Positions 31,782 through 42,585 are shown, numbered from the stretch's first letter. The stretch is DNA of 64,000 nt from Malus domestica (GCF_042453785.1 NC_091674.1:25895001-25959000); one strand, 5' to 3'. Numbers and translations: made by a program. Notes: generated by a model from the letters alone, not told the origin.

Positions 31782-32206
31782 ATGATGAAGAATTGTTTCC
31801 CAGCAAAGTCGGTGCCAATTGCAGCATTAGTAATGTTGCTTCTTTTGGTCCATTTCCAAACAACTTGTGCATTACTTCCTCATGGTACTTAACTATATAA
31901 TATCTTCCCTTGAGATACGTATGTATGTAACGTGTTAGATAGTTACACTACATTTCATTTGAGGTTTTTCACTTTCTTGACTCAATCATCTGGTACGAAT
32001 TAGTTTCTCGATTGCTATGATTTTCTTGTACAGCTGAAGGTGGTGATCATGCCAAAAACTTTGTGCCGCATGTTGAATGTAGACTCAAAAGTGAGATTCT
32101 TAGCCATTGTAATACAATAGTCCCCATTGGGCGCAGCCTAAGACCAGTCACCCCGCCGAATCCACCTTCGCCCACCAGAAATCTAGTCAAGCACCCTTAT
32201 ATTTAA
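31782..32206 (+). CDS. Small secreted peptide precursor, subfamily 2, copy H
   Basis: Exons 31782-31884 and 32040-32206 with a phase-1 GT-AG intron give 89 residues. Exon 1 encodes a signal peptide (MMKNCFPAKSVPIAALVMLL, LLVHFQTTCALLPH); a second ATG at 31785 is equally possible. Exon 2 reads GGDHAKNFVPHVECRLKSEI, with cysteines in VEC and SHC, then VPIGRSLRPV and PPNPPSPTRN, ending LVKHPYI. The first arginine of RRSL is Gly, so the inferred site-1 protease signature is weakened to GRSL. The C-terminal NPPSPTRN matches I and, more loosely, K (PSSPDRN). The exons are short and easily missed. It looks intact and is the best representative of subfamily 2. Confidence 0.72.
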
Positions 32207-32495
32207 GGCTTTACTGATTTCTCATCTCTTGATTTTAATAGGGTTGCATAGTAACTATAATATTTCTTCTCTTTGTAATTAAATTTATTCTATCAATGTA
32301 GCTAATGTCCCTATTTAAATGGCTCCAAATGTAAGTGCAAGACAGTCAATTTAGTGAATTATGATTTATCCAAGAAGAGAGCGAGTTTTCTCCTTCTTAA
32401 ATCAAGTGTTAGGGTTGGTTGTGTTGAGCGAATCAACGATTAGCGACATGAATGATTCCATTGGCCCTGATTGAGTGATTCCCAAGTCATCTATA
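32207..32495 (+). other. 3' flank of copy H, duplicated at 40060-40385
   Basis: Strings such as GTAGCTAATGTCCCTATTTAA, cut here to their first part, and TTGAGCGAATC...ACGATTA recur at 40060-40385 in front of copy G. That copy keeps the uninterrupted site CATCTATCTCTTG, where here the Cassandra LTR is inserted. Confidence 0.7.
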
Positions 32496-32789
32496 TGTAA
32501 CATCCCACATCGCCCATGGGAGTTGATCCTATAAGCTTTATATACATATTCTAATCTCTATTTAGCACGAGGCCTTTTGGGAACTCACTGACTTCGAATT
32601 CCATCGAAACTCCGAAGTTAAGCGAATTCGCACGAGAGCAATCCCATGATGTGTGATCCACTGGGAAGTTCTCGTGTGAGTTCCCAGAAACAAAACCAGT
32701 GAGGGCGTGGTTGGGGCCCAAAATGGACAATATCGTGTTACGGCGAAGTCAAGCCCGGGATGTGGTGGGGGCCGGGCCGGGATGTGACA
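32496..32789 (+). mobile_element. Cassandra-type solo LTR with 5S rRNA-like segment
   Basis: The 294-bp unit starts TGTAACATCCCACATCG and ends CGGGATGTGACA. Its middle (about 32581-32685) resembles 5S rRNA: AACTCCGAAGTTAAGCGAAT, GAGAGCAATCC, GATCCACTGGGAAGTTCTCG. Flanks CTATA and CTATC form a near 5-bp target duplication, and the empty site is seen at about 40335-40345. No primer-binding site or second LTR follows, so it is a solo LTR. Confidence 0.88.
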
Positions 32790-32872
32790 CTATCACTCCT
32801 CTCCCTGAGACTCCTTGGGTTCTTACTACATTAAGTAGCATCAAAGCAGGTTTTCTGTTAGGTTAGAAGATC

Positions 32873-33015
32873 ATGGATGATATTTTCTATTTGTTTGAAT
32901 ATAAAATGGTTGAAGAGATTAGCTTGGTTGATTTAAATTCTCCGCCAGTTTATGACAAGTATGTTGAGGATGATGAGTATATTGTTGATGTGGCTCATCA
33001 AGAGGTTTATCTGCT
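32873..33015 (+). other. Open frame of a sequence split by the long-LTR element
   Basis: A frame begins MDDIFYLFEYKMVEEISLVD, continues NSPPVYDKYVEDDEY and runs to EVYLL, where the long-LTR element is inserted at the CTGCT target. After the insertion the frame resumes at 39118 (LGDKGFVD, then a stop). A repeat copy lies at 35008-35150. The acidic SPPVYDKYVEDDEY pattern looks like the gag-pol linker of some retroelements, and GCATCAAAGCAGG at about 32840 resembles a primer-binding region. I cannot name it. Confidence 0.35.
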
Positions 33016-33692
33016 TGACACGCCCGACCTTGATATTCTCCAAACACCAGGGTAGGCACGTGCTGGCCGACACTCGAAGGTGATGAAGCCATATTAGGAT
33101 GCATGAGAACTAATAACAATTAACCGACATAAATAAAACTTGTAAATTTAATTATAATGAATATGCATTTATAAAATGTATTCAGAGCATACAACTAAAT
33201 TGAGACACTAAAAAGAAATAATATAAAATTGAATGAACAAAAGGATGGGTCCTACATCGAGAGGACTCGAAGATGCCATGCGGGAGTGCTTTAACGCTGG
33301 GATTGTACACCTCGATTCTAAGTCCTGAGGGGGCACAAAACAAAAAATGAATGGACCAAGTTGATATATAAGTAGTACTAAAATAGTTAATCTTTAACGT
33401 ACTAACCCCTAGGTTTAGAAAATTTGTATATCATAATAAGTAATAGGTTTTTCTGAAAACCCTAGCATGCCATAAAACCTTTCGTAAAACATATTCATAT
33501 AGTGTGCTTAATAATGTTATCATAATCGACCGAAGCCACCAACCCACACATGGCCAAAGCCATAAATAAGTATATCTCGGCCGAAGCTACCAACCTACAC
33601 CCGGCCGAAGCCATATAAGTATCATTCGCTTGTAGGCAGAATCATTCGAATAACCACTAAATAAGCACATAAAAATATTAACATAATGTTTC

Positions 33693-33694
33693 TA

Positions 33695-33754
<60 letters not shown>

Positions 33755-33755
33755 C
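33693..33755. repeat. (AT)n(GT)n microsatellite inside the long LTR
   Basis: About 10 AT units followed by about 20 GT units. The same LTR position in the other copy (37712-37758) has (AT)n(CT)n instead. Confidence 0.9.
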
Positions 33756-34760
33756 TCAAATTGGAGCTCAGTAACTAAAACGTCATATCGTAAAACCACG
33801 TTCATAAGTAGGTATATAGTCATCAATCATATATACCATAAAGAATGTAAAGTTGATAAAGCATAATAATATAACATAAAGTGTAAATCCAATTTACTCA
33901 TAAACATTTCATAAAACGTAACCAACAAATCATGCTTTTCATGTATGCATTTCTAATAGTAAAATAATGCATTTTAGAAGGGGTCCACTCACAAATATTT
34001 CGTCATCGAAGAACCGTGTAACTAGAGAGAACGGAAACGCCATAAATAATTACACCTAAGCACATAAAAGTACCAATTAATAAAACTATACTAAAACGAT
34101 TGAATTTGAGAAAACGGACGTTGGAAACGGATTCATGACATCAAATTACCCTAAGAAGGGTCTCGGGCAAATTTTATAAAAGTCAACAAAAAGTCAATGC
34201 GAGAATATTCCATTGGATTCGATCTGGGTTGGGCCGGCTCAGGCGGGTTGGGTCAAGGGTTTTGGGCCGATTTATTCAATTAGGTTTAGACTTATAACTC
34301 GGCTGGGTTATAAAGGTGGGCCTGAGGTATTTGAGTTGGGTTGGCCAATTGGGCTGAGTTTCATGGCCCAAAAAGTTGGGCCGATTTAAGCTGGTGGGTC
34401 GGGTTTTGACCCGTTTTCAGGCCGGGTTGGCCATTTCGAGGAAGAAGAAGGCTGGAGCTTTTCCAACTCCGTTCAACCCCAAAACTCAACTAAAATCAGT
34501 GATGCAATATATCAAAATGAAGGCCAAAAAACGAGGAGGAGAACTATACCAATATCAAGACGAGTGATGGCAGCAGTTGGCCGGCAAACAGTCTGAAAAT
34601 CACGGTATTCTCGTCAGAATTTGGGAAAGCCTTTCCCGACGTGTTTTTGTGTTCAAAACAACCATATAAACTCTTTAAAATACTCTAAACGTATTCCAAA
34701 ACATGATCCAAGAAGATTTAAGGATTTCTCAAAGCTTACCCTCACCAGGAACGTCAAGAG

Positions 34761-34924
34761 TTCGTGCGAGAGCAATCCCATGATAGGTGATCCACTAAGA
34801 AGTTCTCGTGTGCGTTCCTAGAAACAAAAACCTTGAAGGCGTGGTCGGGGCCCAAAACGGACAATATCGTGTTACGACGGAGTCAAGCCCGGGATGTGGT
34901 GGGGGCCCGGGCCGGGATGTGACA
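34761..34924 (+). repeat. Partial Cassandra LTR in the second duplication unit
   Basis: Only the 3' 164 bp of the LTR are present, from within the 5S-like segment (GCGAGAGCAATCCCATGAT) to CGGGATGTGACA. It was carried along by the tandem duplication and is not an independent insertion. Confidence 0.85.
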
Positions 34925-36430
34925 TTATCACTCCTCTCCCTGAGACTTCTTGGGTTCTAACTACATCAAGTAGCATCAAAGCAGGTTTTCCGTTAGGTTA
35001 GAAGATCGTGGATGATATTTTCTATTTGTTTGAATATAAAATGGTTGAAGAGATTAGCTTGGTTGATTTAAATTCTCCGCCAGTTTATGACAAGTATGTT
35101 GAGGATGATGAGTATACTGTTGATGTGGCTCATCAAGAGGTTTATCTGCTTGACACGCCCAACCTTGATATTCTCCAAACACCAGGGTAGGCACGTCCTG
35201 GCCGACATCCAAAGGTGACGAAGCTATATTAGGATGCATGAGAACTAAGAACAATTAACCGACATAAATAAAACTTGTAAATTTAATTATAATGAATATG
35301 CACTTATAGAATGTATTCAGAGCATACATCTAAACTGAGACATTGAAAAGAAATAATATAAAATTGAATGAACAAAAGGATGGGTCCTACATCAAGAGGA
35401 CTCGAAGATGCCATGCAGGAGTGCCTTAACGCCGGGATTGTACACCTCGATTCTAAGTCCTGAAGGGGCATAAAACAAAACATGAGTGGACCAAGTTGAT
35501 ATATAAGTAGTACTAAAACATGGTGACATTCACCCATTTCCATTCGCATCCCCAGTGGGTCCCCGACAACCCAAGAATGACAACCATGGAAATTTCTTCC
35601 CATCTCTGAACAGGAATAGAAACAAATTGAGATAAGCCCGATGGCTTCCATTTCAAACTTAACCATTTTTGTGTGAGACACACTACAACATCTTTGGTCA
35701 AAAGGATGCAACATTTCTCGCCGTAGAGAAAACATCACCAGATTTTTACAGCAAGAAAGGTTTTTATTAGCTCTAGGTGAAAGATAGGATGGTTCACATC
35801 ATGCGGTTCCAATAGTCAAGAGGTACATGCGTTACTCGATCATGTTGCCTCAATGTGCAGCCAACATTTAATAATACACCACCATAAAATTCAAAAAGTG
35901 TAAGAACTACGATCAGATAAGACAATACCCCATTTTCAAAAACTTTGTTCACCGTCAGCATCGCACTAGAGTTGACTAGTTTCTTAGCAAAAAAGGAAAT
36001 AGGTCTAAACTCAAAGAATAGTTAAGAACTGTTGATAAGATTTGACGAGGTCAAAGGCATTTTGTATTTCATAACACCATGTGAAGGTTTTCAATTTCCA
36101 ATGGTCGTAAACCCTTTAGGAAATTGATAAGAATATCGTCTGCTACCAAAGAATCTCTCAAGAAGAGTATCTACTCTAAACAACAATAACGTTCGAAGAA
36201 ATTGACGTATAGCTGACTGTCAATGTTTAGTGAACCTGACCTCGTGGTTGGAGTAAGCAAGAATGATATCGATAGAACAATCGCCAGAATTGTTCTAAGG
36301 ATCCAGCGGGAGCGAGTCAGAAGACATTGATTCGATCACACCAAAATAACATTTACTACACTTTGCAACATCTAGCGCTTACTTGCTCTCTCCAACACGA
36401 ACTTTGAATGTTTCGAGCAATTTCCATATA

Positions 36431-36796
36431 GATGTGACTCTGCCTGCCATTCCTAGGGAACACATGTCGCAGAATAACATCACCAATTCAGATATTCCAA
36501 ACTTAAACCACTTAGATTTTTCCGTTTCACCACACTTTTATGTAGATACGACTCTGCCCGTAATTCTTAAGGAACACATGTTACAGAGTAACATCACCAT
36601 TTCGGGTCTCTAGTTGGTCTTAACCAACTTATACCATTAAAAACTTTCCATTTCCAACACTCATATGCAGATTTGACTCTGCTAGCAATTCCTGAGGAAC
36701 GCATGTTGCAGAATGACATCGCCACTTTGGATCTGCAGTTGGTCTTGTAAAACTGACTCTGCCTATAATTCCTAAGGAACGCATGTTGCAGAGTAT
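36431..36796. repeat. Four imperfect repeats in the retroelement interior
   Basis: Units containing GACTCTGCC(T/C)G, AATTCCTAAGGAAC, (A/G)CATGTTGCAGA and TGACATC(A/G)CCA recur at about 36431-36487, 36545-36600, 36669-36725 and 36751-36796. In the plus frame from 36383 the first two encode D(V/T)TLPxIxxEHMxQxNIT, so a repeat-bearing peptide is possible there. The element itself is oriented minus. Confidence 0.65.
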
Positions 36797-37705
36797 TGGT
36801 CCGATGTTGAAAGTCGTCCAACAATCCATTTTGTCATTGATGAGGCACAATCCCGACACAAAATTTCTTATTCTTGAATATGATGTGACTATTCACCCAA
36901 AATGAAGGTTGCACAACCGTGCCGAATGACAATAAATCTGGAAGTCATGACATCCAAATGACATCATGACCGACACACTACTAGAGTACGATATGATCCT
37001 AAGTATGCTCTGAACAAACCACATTCTGATACCAAATTGGCACGCCCGACCTTGATATTCTCCAAACACGAGGGTAGACACGTGCCGGCCGACATCTGAA
37101 GGTGACGAAGGCATATTAGGATGCATGAGAACTAAGAACAATTAACTGACATAAATAAAACTTGTAAATTTAATTATAATGAATATGCATTTATGGAACC
37201 TATTCAGAGTATACAACTAAACTGAGAAACTAAAAAGGAATAATGTAAAATTGAACAAACAAAAGGATGGGTCCTACACCGAAAGGACTTGAAAATGCCG
37301 ATGCGGGAGTGCCTTGACGCCAGGATTGTCCACCTCGATTCTAAGTCCTGAGGGAGCGTAAAACAAAACATGAGTGGACCAAGTTGATATATAAGTAGTA
37401 CTAAAACAGTTAATACTAACCCCCATGTTTAGAAAACTTGTATAGCATAATAAGTAATAGGTTTTTCCGAAAACCCTAGCATGCCATAAAACCTTTTGTA
37501 AAACATATATCATATAGTGTGCTTAATAATGTTATCATAATCGGCCGAAGCCACCAGCCCACACCCGGTCGAAGCCATATATAAGTATCTCCTGGCTGTA
37601 GCCACCAACCTACACACGGCTGAAGCCATCTATAAGTATCATTCGCCCGTAGGCAATATCATTCGAATAGCCACTAAATAAGCACATAAAAACATTAACA
37701 TAATA

Positions 37706-37711
<6 letters not shown>

Positions 37712-37745
<34 letters not shown>

Positions 37746-37758
37746 CTCTCTCTCTCTC
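37712..37758. repeat. (AT)n(CT)n microsatellite inside the long LTR
   Basis: About 14 AT units followed by nine CT units, at the same LTR position as the (AT)n(GT)n at 33693-33755. Confidence 0.9.
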
Positions 37759-39122
37759 AAATCGGAGCTCAGTAACTAAACCATCATATCGCAAAACCAC
37801 GTTCATAAGTAGGTATATAGTCATCAATCATATAATATAACATAAAGTGTAAATCCAATTTACTAATAAACGTTTCATAAAATGTAACCAATGAATCATC
37901 TTTTTCATATATGCATCTCTAATAGTAAAATAATGCATTTTAGAAGGGGTCTACTCACAGATACTTCGCCGTCGAAGAGCTGTGCAACTAGAGAGAATGG
38001 AAATGCCATAAACAATTGCACATAAGCACATAAATGTACCAATTAATAAAACTATACTAAAATAATTGAATTTGGGAAAATGGAAGTTGGAAACGGATTC
38101 AGGACATCGAATTACCCTAAGAGGGGTCCCGAGCAAATTTCGTAAAAGTCAACGCGAGAATATTCCTTAACGGAATATTCCACAGAATATTCCATTGGAT
38201 CCGATCTGGGTTGGGCTGGTTTATTCAATTGGGTTTAGACTTGTAACTGGGCTGGGTTATAAAGGTGGACCAGGGGTATTTAAGTTGGGCTGGCCAATTG
38301 AGTCAAGTTTCATGGCCCAACAAGTTGGGCCAGTCTAACCTGATAGGTTGGATTTTGACCTGTTTTCAGGCCAGGTTGGCCATTTCGAGGAAGAAGAAGG
38401 CTGGAGCTCTTCTAGCTCTATTCAACCCCAAAACTCAACTAAAATCAGTCATGCAATATATCAAAATGAAGCCCAAAGAACGAGGAAAAGAACTATACCA
38501 ATTTCAAGACGAGTGGTGGCCTGAGTTGGCCGTCAAATGGTTTGAAAATCAGGGCGTTCTCGCCAAAATCTGGGAAAGCCTTCCCCGACGGGTTTATGTG
38601 TTCAAACAACCATATAAACTCTCAAAAATATTCTAAACGTATTCCAAAACATGATCAAAGAAGGTTTAAGGATTTCTCAAAGCTTACCCTCGCCGGGAAC
38701 ATCGAGAAATCGCTAGAGGAGGGGAGTGTACAGTGGCAGTGCCACGGTGCATGTGATACAGGGAAGTTTGAGTGTTCTTCCCTTGCTCCAAGGTTCATGG
38801 AGCTCGCAGGGCCAAAGGGTGAAGATGGTGAGTGGTGCACAGGGGACGGAAATGATGCAGCGATTGGGAGAGAGAGGCCCGAGAATGAGAGAGACAAAAT
38901 TGGAACAGAGAGAGAAAAGAAAAGAAGACCTATGGGGAGAGAAGAGATGAGGGTGGACCGGAGGTGGACAACACCAAAAGCAAGTGGGCCCTATGGGCAC
39001 ACACATGAAGATCGAAAAAGTAACCCATTTCAAAAAAATATCTAGCCTACAAGGTAAAAATACCAAAATGCCCTTCTGTTCAAAAAATCGTAAAATTATT
39101 CAGGACGGGTTGTTACACTGCT

Positions 39123-40059
39123 GCTAGGAGATAAAGGCTTTGTGGATTAGGGTTATCCACCTAAGATGAGTACATTGGTGGAAGCATTTTACATACAACT
39201 TCATGAAAGGTAAAAACATTGTGTTGATGCACAAAACCGGAGGGGTCTTGGAACAACGTAAATCCGACCGTGAATATGCAAGAAAGTAAAGAACACAAGA
39301 CGTATCGTGGTTTACCCCAATGTTTGGGCTACGTCCACACTGATGTTGATTGTATTTCTCTCTAACTGTATGTATGGATTACAAGGGTGAAGGGAGTCCC
39401 CCAGAGAAAGAGAGAGTTTGAGAGAGCTCTCTAATGAAAGTGAGGGGATTGTGAGGGTGAGAGCCCTGTTTAGGGGATGTGTGGCCTTGAGGATTGTGAG
39501 GGTGAGGTAGACTAAGGGCTCCTCACTTATTACATATTTGCCTCTTCATTTATTACATAATTACATTTGAGTCCCCCAAGTATTTATACGAGATCTAAAT
39601 ATGGAGGCCCTAAGTATGGTATAAACACATTGCATGTGTAAAGTGATTGTGTTTAGGAAGATTTCATTACTCACGATCTAGAGAGGAAGTTTTTGAAGAA
39701 AAGAATCGGTGAATTTGATTGTGCTTCCTCAATATCCCTCCAACCCTAATCACAACAAACAATAATTTGGAAATCCTATGTGCTTGATTTGAAGTCAATT
39801 TCTATTAACAAGGAGCTAAGGTATACTTGCTAATAACATACGTGGAAGTGGAGTTCAAATGAATATTTTGTGGGATGGAACAGCTTGCCAACTCCGAATT
39901 TGCTTTTTATATTGTGACCGTTGTTGAGAAATTTGAAAGGTCATCCGAAATATCGTAGAAAATTAAAAAACAAAAGACTCGAGAACGAGTTTTTTTTAAG
40001 ATGATGAGAATGACACAATGCATGGAGAATAAATATATTTGAGGCTTTCTTGACTTTTC
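39123..40059. other. Flank of the long-LTR element; no gene seen
   Basis: 39118-39230 continues the sequence interrupted by the retroelement (frame ...LGDKGFVD then stop). At 39270-39350 the string CGTGGTTTACCCCAATGTTTG with GGCTACGTCCACAC resembles the start of the element at 54130-54180, suggesting a fragment of a related non-autonomous retroelement. The rest shows nothing recognisable. Confidence 0.4.
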
Positions 40060-40385
40060 ATCTCTCAAAGCCATTGTCATCTTGTCCTATTAATGGAGTC
40101 GCCTAGTAACTATTATATTTCTTCTCTTTATAATTAAATCAATGTAGCTAATGTCCCTATTTAAAAGAGCTCCAAGTGTAAGTGCAAGATAGCCAATTTA
40201 GTAATTATAATTAATCTAAGAAGAGAGTGAGCTTTCTCCTACTTAAATCAAGTTTTAGGCTCGGTCGTATTGAGCGAATCCACGATTAATGATGTGAATA
40301 AATTCATTACTCCTGGTTGAGTGATTCCCAAATCATCTATCTCTTGTCTTCCCGAGACTCTTTGGTTTTTTACTGCGTCACCAAG
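40060..40385 (+). other. 3' flank relic of a lost subfamily-2 gene
   Basis: This matches the 3' flank of copy H (32224-32495 and 32790-32830) but has no coding exons upstream. It marks a lost H-like partner preceding copy G and preserves the empty target of the Cassandra LTR. Confidence 0.65.
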
Positions 40386-40487
40386 CCTTATACAATGATC
40401 CTAGCTCTCTTGATCATGAGTAATGTTACGTGGACCGTATCTCAATCAAATGAGAAAGTTATACCTTTATGCAAGATTTTAAAAGAC

Positions 40488-40990
40488 GCTAGATGCTAGT
40501 CGAGCGGTAGGCTGGGGCCTAGTGCCTAGATGGTTAGGCGGGGCCTAGGCAAGTGCCTAGGCGGACTAGACGGATTTAAGTAAATCTATTATATTTCGTG
40601 TAGATAAGTGTCTGCTTAATTATACTTAATATATATATAATTTCATCATAATCTGCAAAATAGATTGACATATATATTATGAAGTATTGGAACATAAGGA
40701 AACCTGGGGAAAAAAAGAAATAATGTGTGTCCATTTAAATATGCAACAAGTCTTTTAAAATTTATTGAAAAAAGCAAAATGCAAAATGAAAATTATTTAT
40801 TTTCTGTTTAAGTAAGTTGCGACCTGTGCGGGTGCCTAGGTGGGTTTGGGCAAGCTAGGCGGGTGCTTGGCGGTCTAGGTGGGCGCCTTAACAAGTCTAG
40901 GCACCCTTTCTTAATCTTCAAACACCTAGACATTAATCGGGACGGTGACCAACCCTCTAGCGCCTAGGCGGAGAGTTTCAGAACAGTGCT
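40488..40990. mobile_element. hAT-like MITE with CCTAGGCG-type subterminal repeats
   Basis: Both ends carry many TGCCTAG, CCTAGGCGG and GCGCCTAGGCGG strings, and the 200-bp core is AT-rich. It resembles the inserts after E (19009-19448) and G (42125-42478). No transposase is encoded. Confidence 0.55.
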
Positions 40991-41259
40991 GTTATGTGAT
41001 ATTAGATGAGAAATTTATATAAACGCGAAAGTTTAATTATTGTTTGCTTTTATATAGCTTACCATAATCAAAGGGTGATTATATACCTCTACTACTTATT
41101 ATGTGATGATCGATGGCTCTATCTATGTTTTTTTTCCCTTTAGAAAACTTCTGTAGTATGAGAGTAATTTTATTGAAACGAAAAATAAAGTCACACCCGG
41201 TCAAATGGCTCTATCTATGTTGATTGATATAAAGCTTTCCAAGAAGAATATATATAACC

Positions 41260-41670
41260 ACTTGCAACTTCTTCGACAAATGCTAAAGTTATCAGAATTG
41301 TCACACAAATGTGGTGGTTTTTGTCGTTTCAGTTGTGCCAGTTGTATTTTAAATTTAAGTAAAAAATCCAAAGTCAAATTGTGTCACTATATGGTGACTG
41401 ATATTGAGCAACGGGAATAGGTGAAAGTGTGTGAAAGTAGATGTCAACTCCATATTCTCTAAACATAAACCTTAAACAATACAATTTGTACCAAATTGAT
41501 CATTAAATTAGGCAAATAATAATAATAATAATTATAGTATGTTTCAATGTCATTTCGCAAAAAGTCTGCTTGCTTTCAGGATTTTCAATCTCCTTAAGTA
41601 GGATCACTGGATTCGCAAATAATTTCATATTGAAGACTTCAACAAGTTCTTGTTCCTGCAATTTACAAAG
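41260..41670 (+). promoter_or_regulatory. Conserved subfamily-1 upstream region (copy G)
   Basis: This matches the promoters of C and E, including the GTCACTATATGGTGAC palindrome and TTCTTGTTCCTGCAATTTAC just before the ATG. A short (AAT)n-type expansion lies near 41517-41531. Confidence 0.55.
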
Positions 41671-42143
41671 ATGAGCAGTTTTCTAGAAAAGTTGGTTTTA
41701 GTTGTTGCAGCATTGTATCTTCTTCTCTGTGTTTTTCCTGCAACCTCTTCATCACTTCCTCATGGTACTGATGTTTTTCTTTTTGGTCTTTTTCAGCTGT
41801 ATTGTAAGTTTTAAAGGATAACTTTCATGCAACTGACAATTTTCTTTCTTGCTGCGATTTTCTTGTGCCTGAAGGCAACGAGAAGAATACTTTATCGCAC
41901 GTTGGCTGTGGAGATGGCTTGACGAAGATAATTGGAAGAAAAGAAGTAAAGTGTGGATATCAAAGTGAGATTGTTAGCAACAAAGTTGGGCCCGTCCGGC
42001 GCAGCCTAAGATTAATCCTTACGTTGTCGCCGCCTTCACCCATTAAAAACGCACCAAAGTCACAGACAGGAACGCTCTGCTCCTCCCCCACTTCTTATAT
42101 GATGATTGCTATATATGTTTATAATCAGTGTTCTAAGCGTTAG
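41671..42143 (+). CDS. Small secreted peptide precursor, subfamily 1, copy G, with transposon-derived tail
   Basis: Exons 41671-41764 and 41875-42143 with a phase-1 intron give 120 residues, the longest copy. Exon 1 matches E apart from FLEKLVL and LCVFP. Exon 2 reads GNEKNTLSHVGCGDG, IIGRKEVKCGYQSE, then PVRRSLRLILT and SPPSPIKN. The second cysteine has moved two places (KCGYQ instead of FGCQ). After KSQTGT a small frameshift replaces APPPLLI with LCSSPTSYMM, and translation runs on into the MITE at 42125, ending NQCSKR with the stop inside it. The inferred RRSL site and PPSP core are intact, so a peptide with a changed C-terminus is possible. Confidence 0.68.
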
Positions 42144-42478
42144 GTAGTAAGGCACTGCCACGTAATCTATAGGCATTAAAAAAATAAAAAAGAGTGTCTA
42201 GATCTGCCTAGACATCCGCTTAGGAACAAAAAATTTATATTTTTATTTTGCATTTTTATTTTTTTAATAAATTAGAAGAGACTTATTGAATAATTGTTCT
42301 AGTACATTATAAAATATATGTTATTTCATTTTGCAATTTATGTATTTTAATACAATTATGTATTTTTTAAGTATAAGTAGACATTTATCTATATGTTATA
42401 TAATAAACTTAGTTAAAATTAATAAAACTGCCTAGGCGCTACCTCATGTTCGCAGCCCGACTAGCACCTATTAGAACC
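42125..42478. mobile_element. hAT-like MITE overlapping the end of copy G
   Basis: It starts CAGTGTTCTAAGCGTTAGG and ends near GACTAGCACCTATTAGAAC, in the same place as the insert after copy E. The first 19 bases supply the last codons and stop of G. Core strings shared with E include GTCTAGATCTGC/GTCTAAACCTAC-type segments and AGACATTTAT(T/C). Confidence 0.65.
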
Positions 42479-42504
42479 TATGGAAGTTTTATTTTCTTAT
42501 TTTT

Positions 42505-42585
42505 TTGTCAAACGATAGATTTTGTTAGATGAGATGTTAGATTAGTTAACGACGGAGTTCGAACACACGCCGTTATGCAAGGGTA
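42505..42585 (-). repeat. Partial SINE-like repeat
   Basis: GATAGATTTTGTTAGATGAG...GACGGAGTTCGAAC matches the segment at 2630-2700 and is the second copy of that repeat in the window. Confidence 0.4.

Larger units (their letters stand above)
32627..34760. repeat. 2.1-kb tandem duplication, first unit
   Basis: Positions from 32627 onward reappear with an offset of 2134-2135 starting at 34761. The unit contains the 3' part of the Cassandra LTR, a 226-bp stretch with a 60-codon open frame, and 1.75 kb of a long LTR (33016-34760). The right edge of this LTR copy joins directly to Cassandra sequence at 34760/34761 (GTCAAGAG/TTCGTGCGAGAG), the junction of the duplication. Confidence 0.85.
35151..39117 (-). 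mobile_element. Long-LTR retrotransposon, non-coding or decayed, on the minus strand
   Basis: The right LTR (37038-39117, 2080 bp) starts TGTAACAACCCGTCCTG on the minus strand and ends GGGCGTGCCA. It is followed by a primer-binding site TGGTATCAGAATG (plus-strand 37022-37034), of initiator-Met type. A 5-bp duplication CTGCT flanks the element (35146-35150 and 39118-39122). The left LTR of this unit is cut short at about 35520, while a longer but also truncated LTR copy lies in the first duplication unit (33016-34760). The interior (35521-37025) holds no recognised gag or pol. I cannot assign Copia or Gypsy. Confidence 0.78.

Noticed and set aside
32581-32685. Genuine 5S rRNA gene
   Set aside because: It is embedded in Cassandra LTRs with the TGTAAC...GTGACA ends and diverges from 5S rRNA at many positions.
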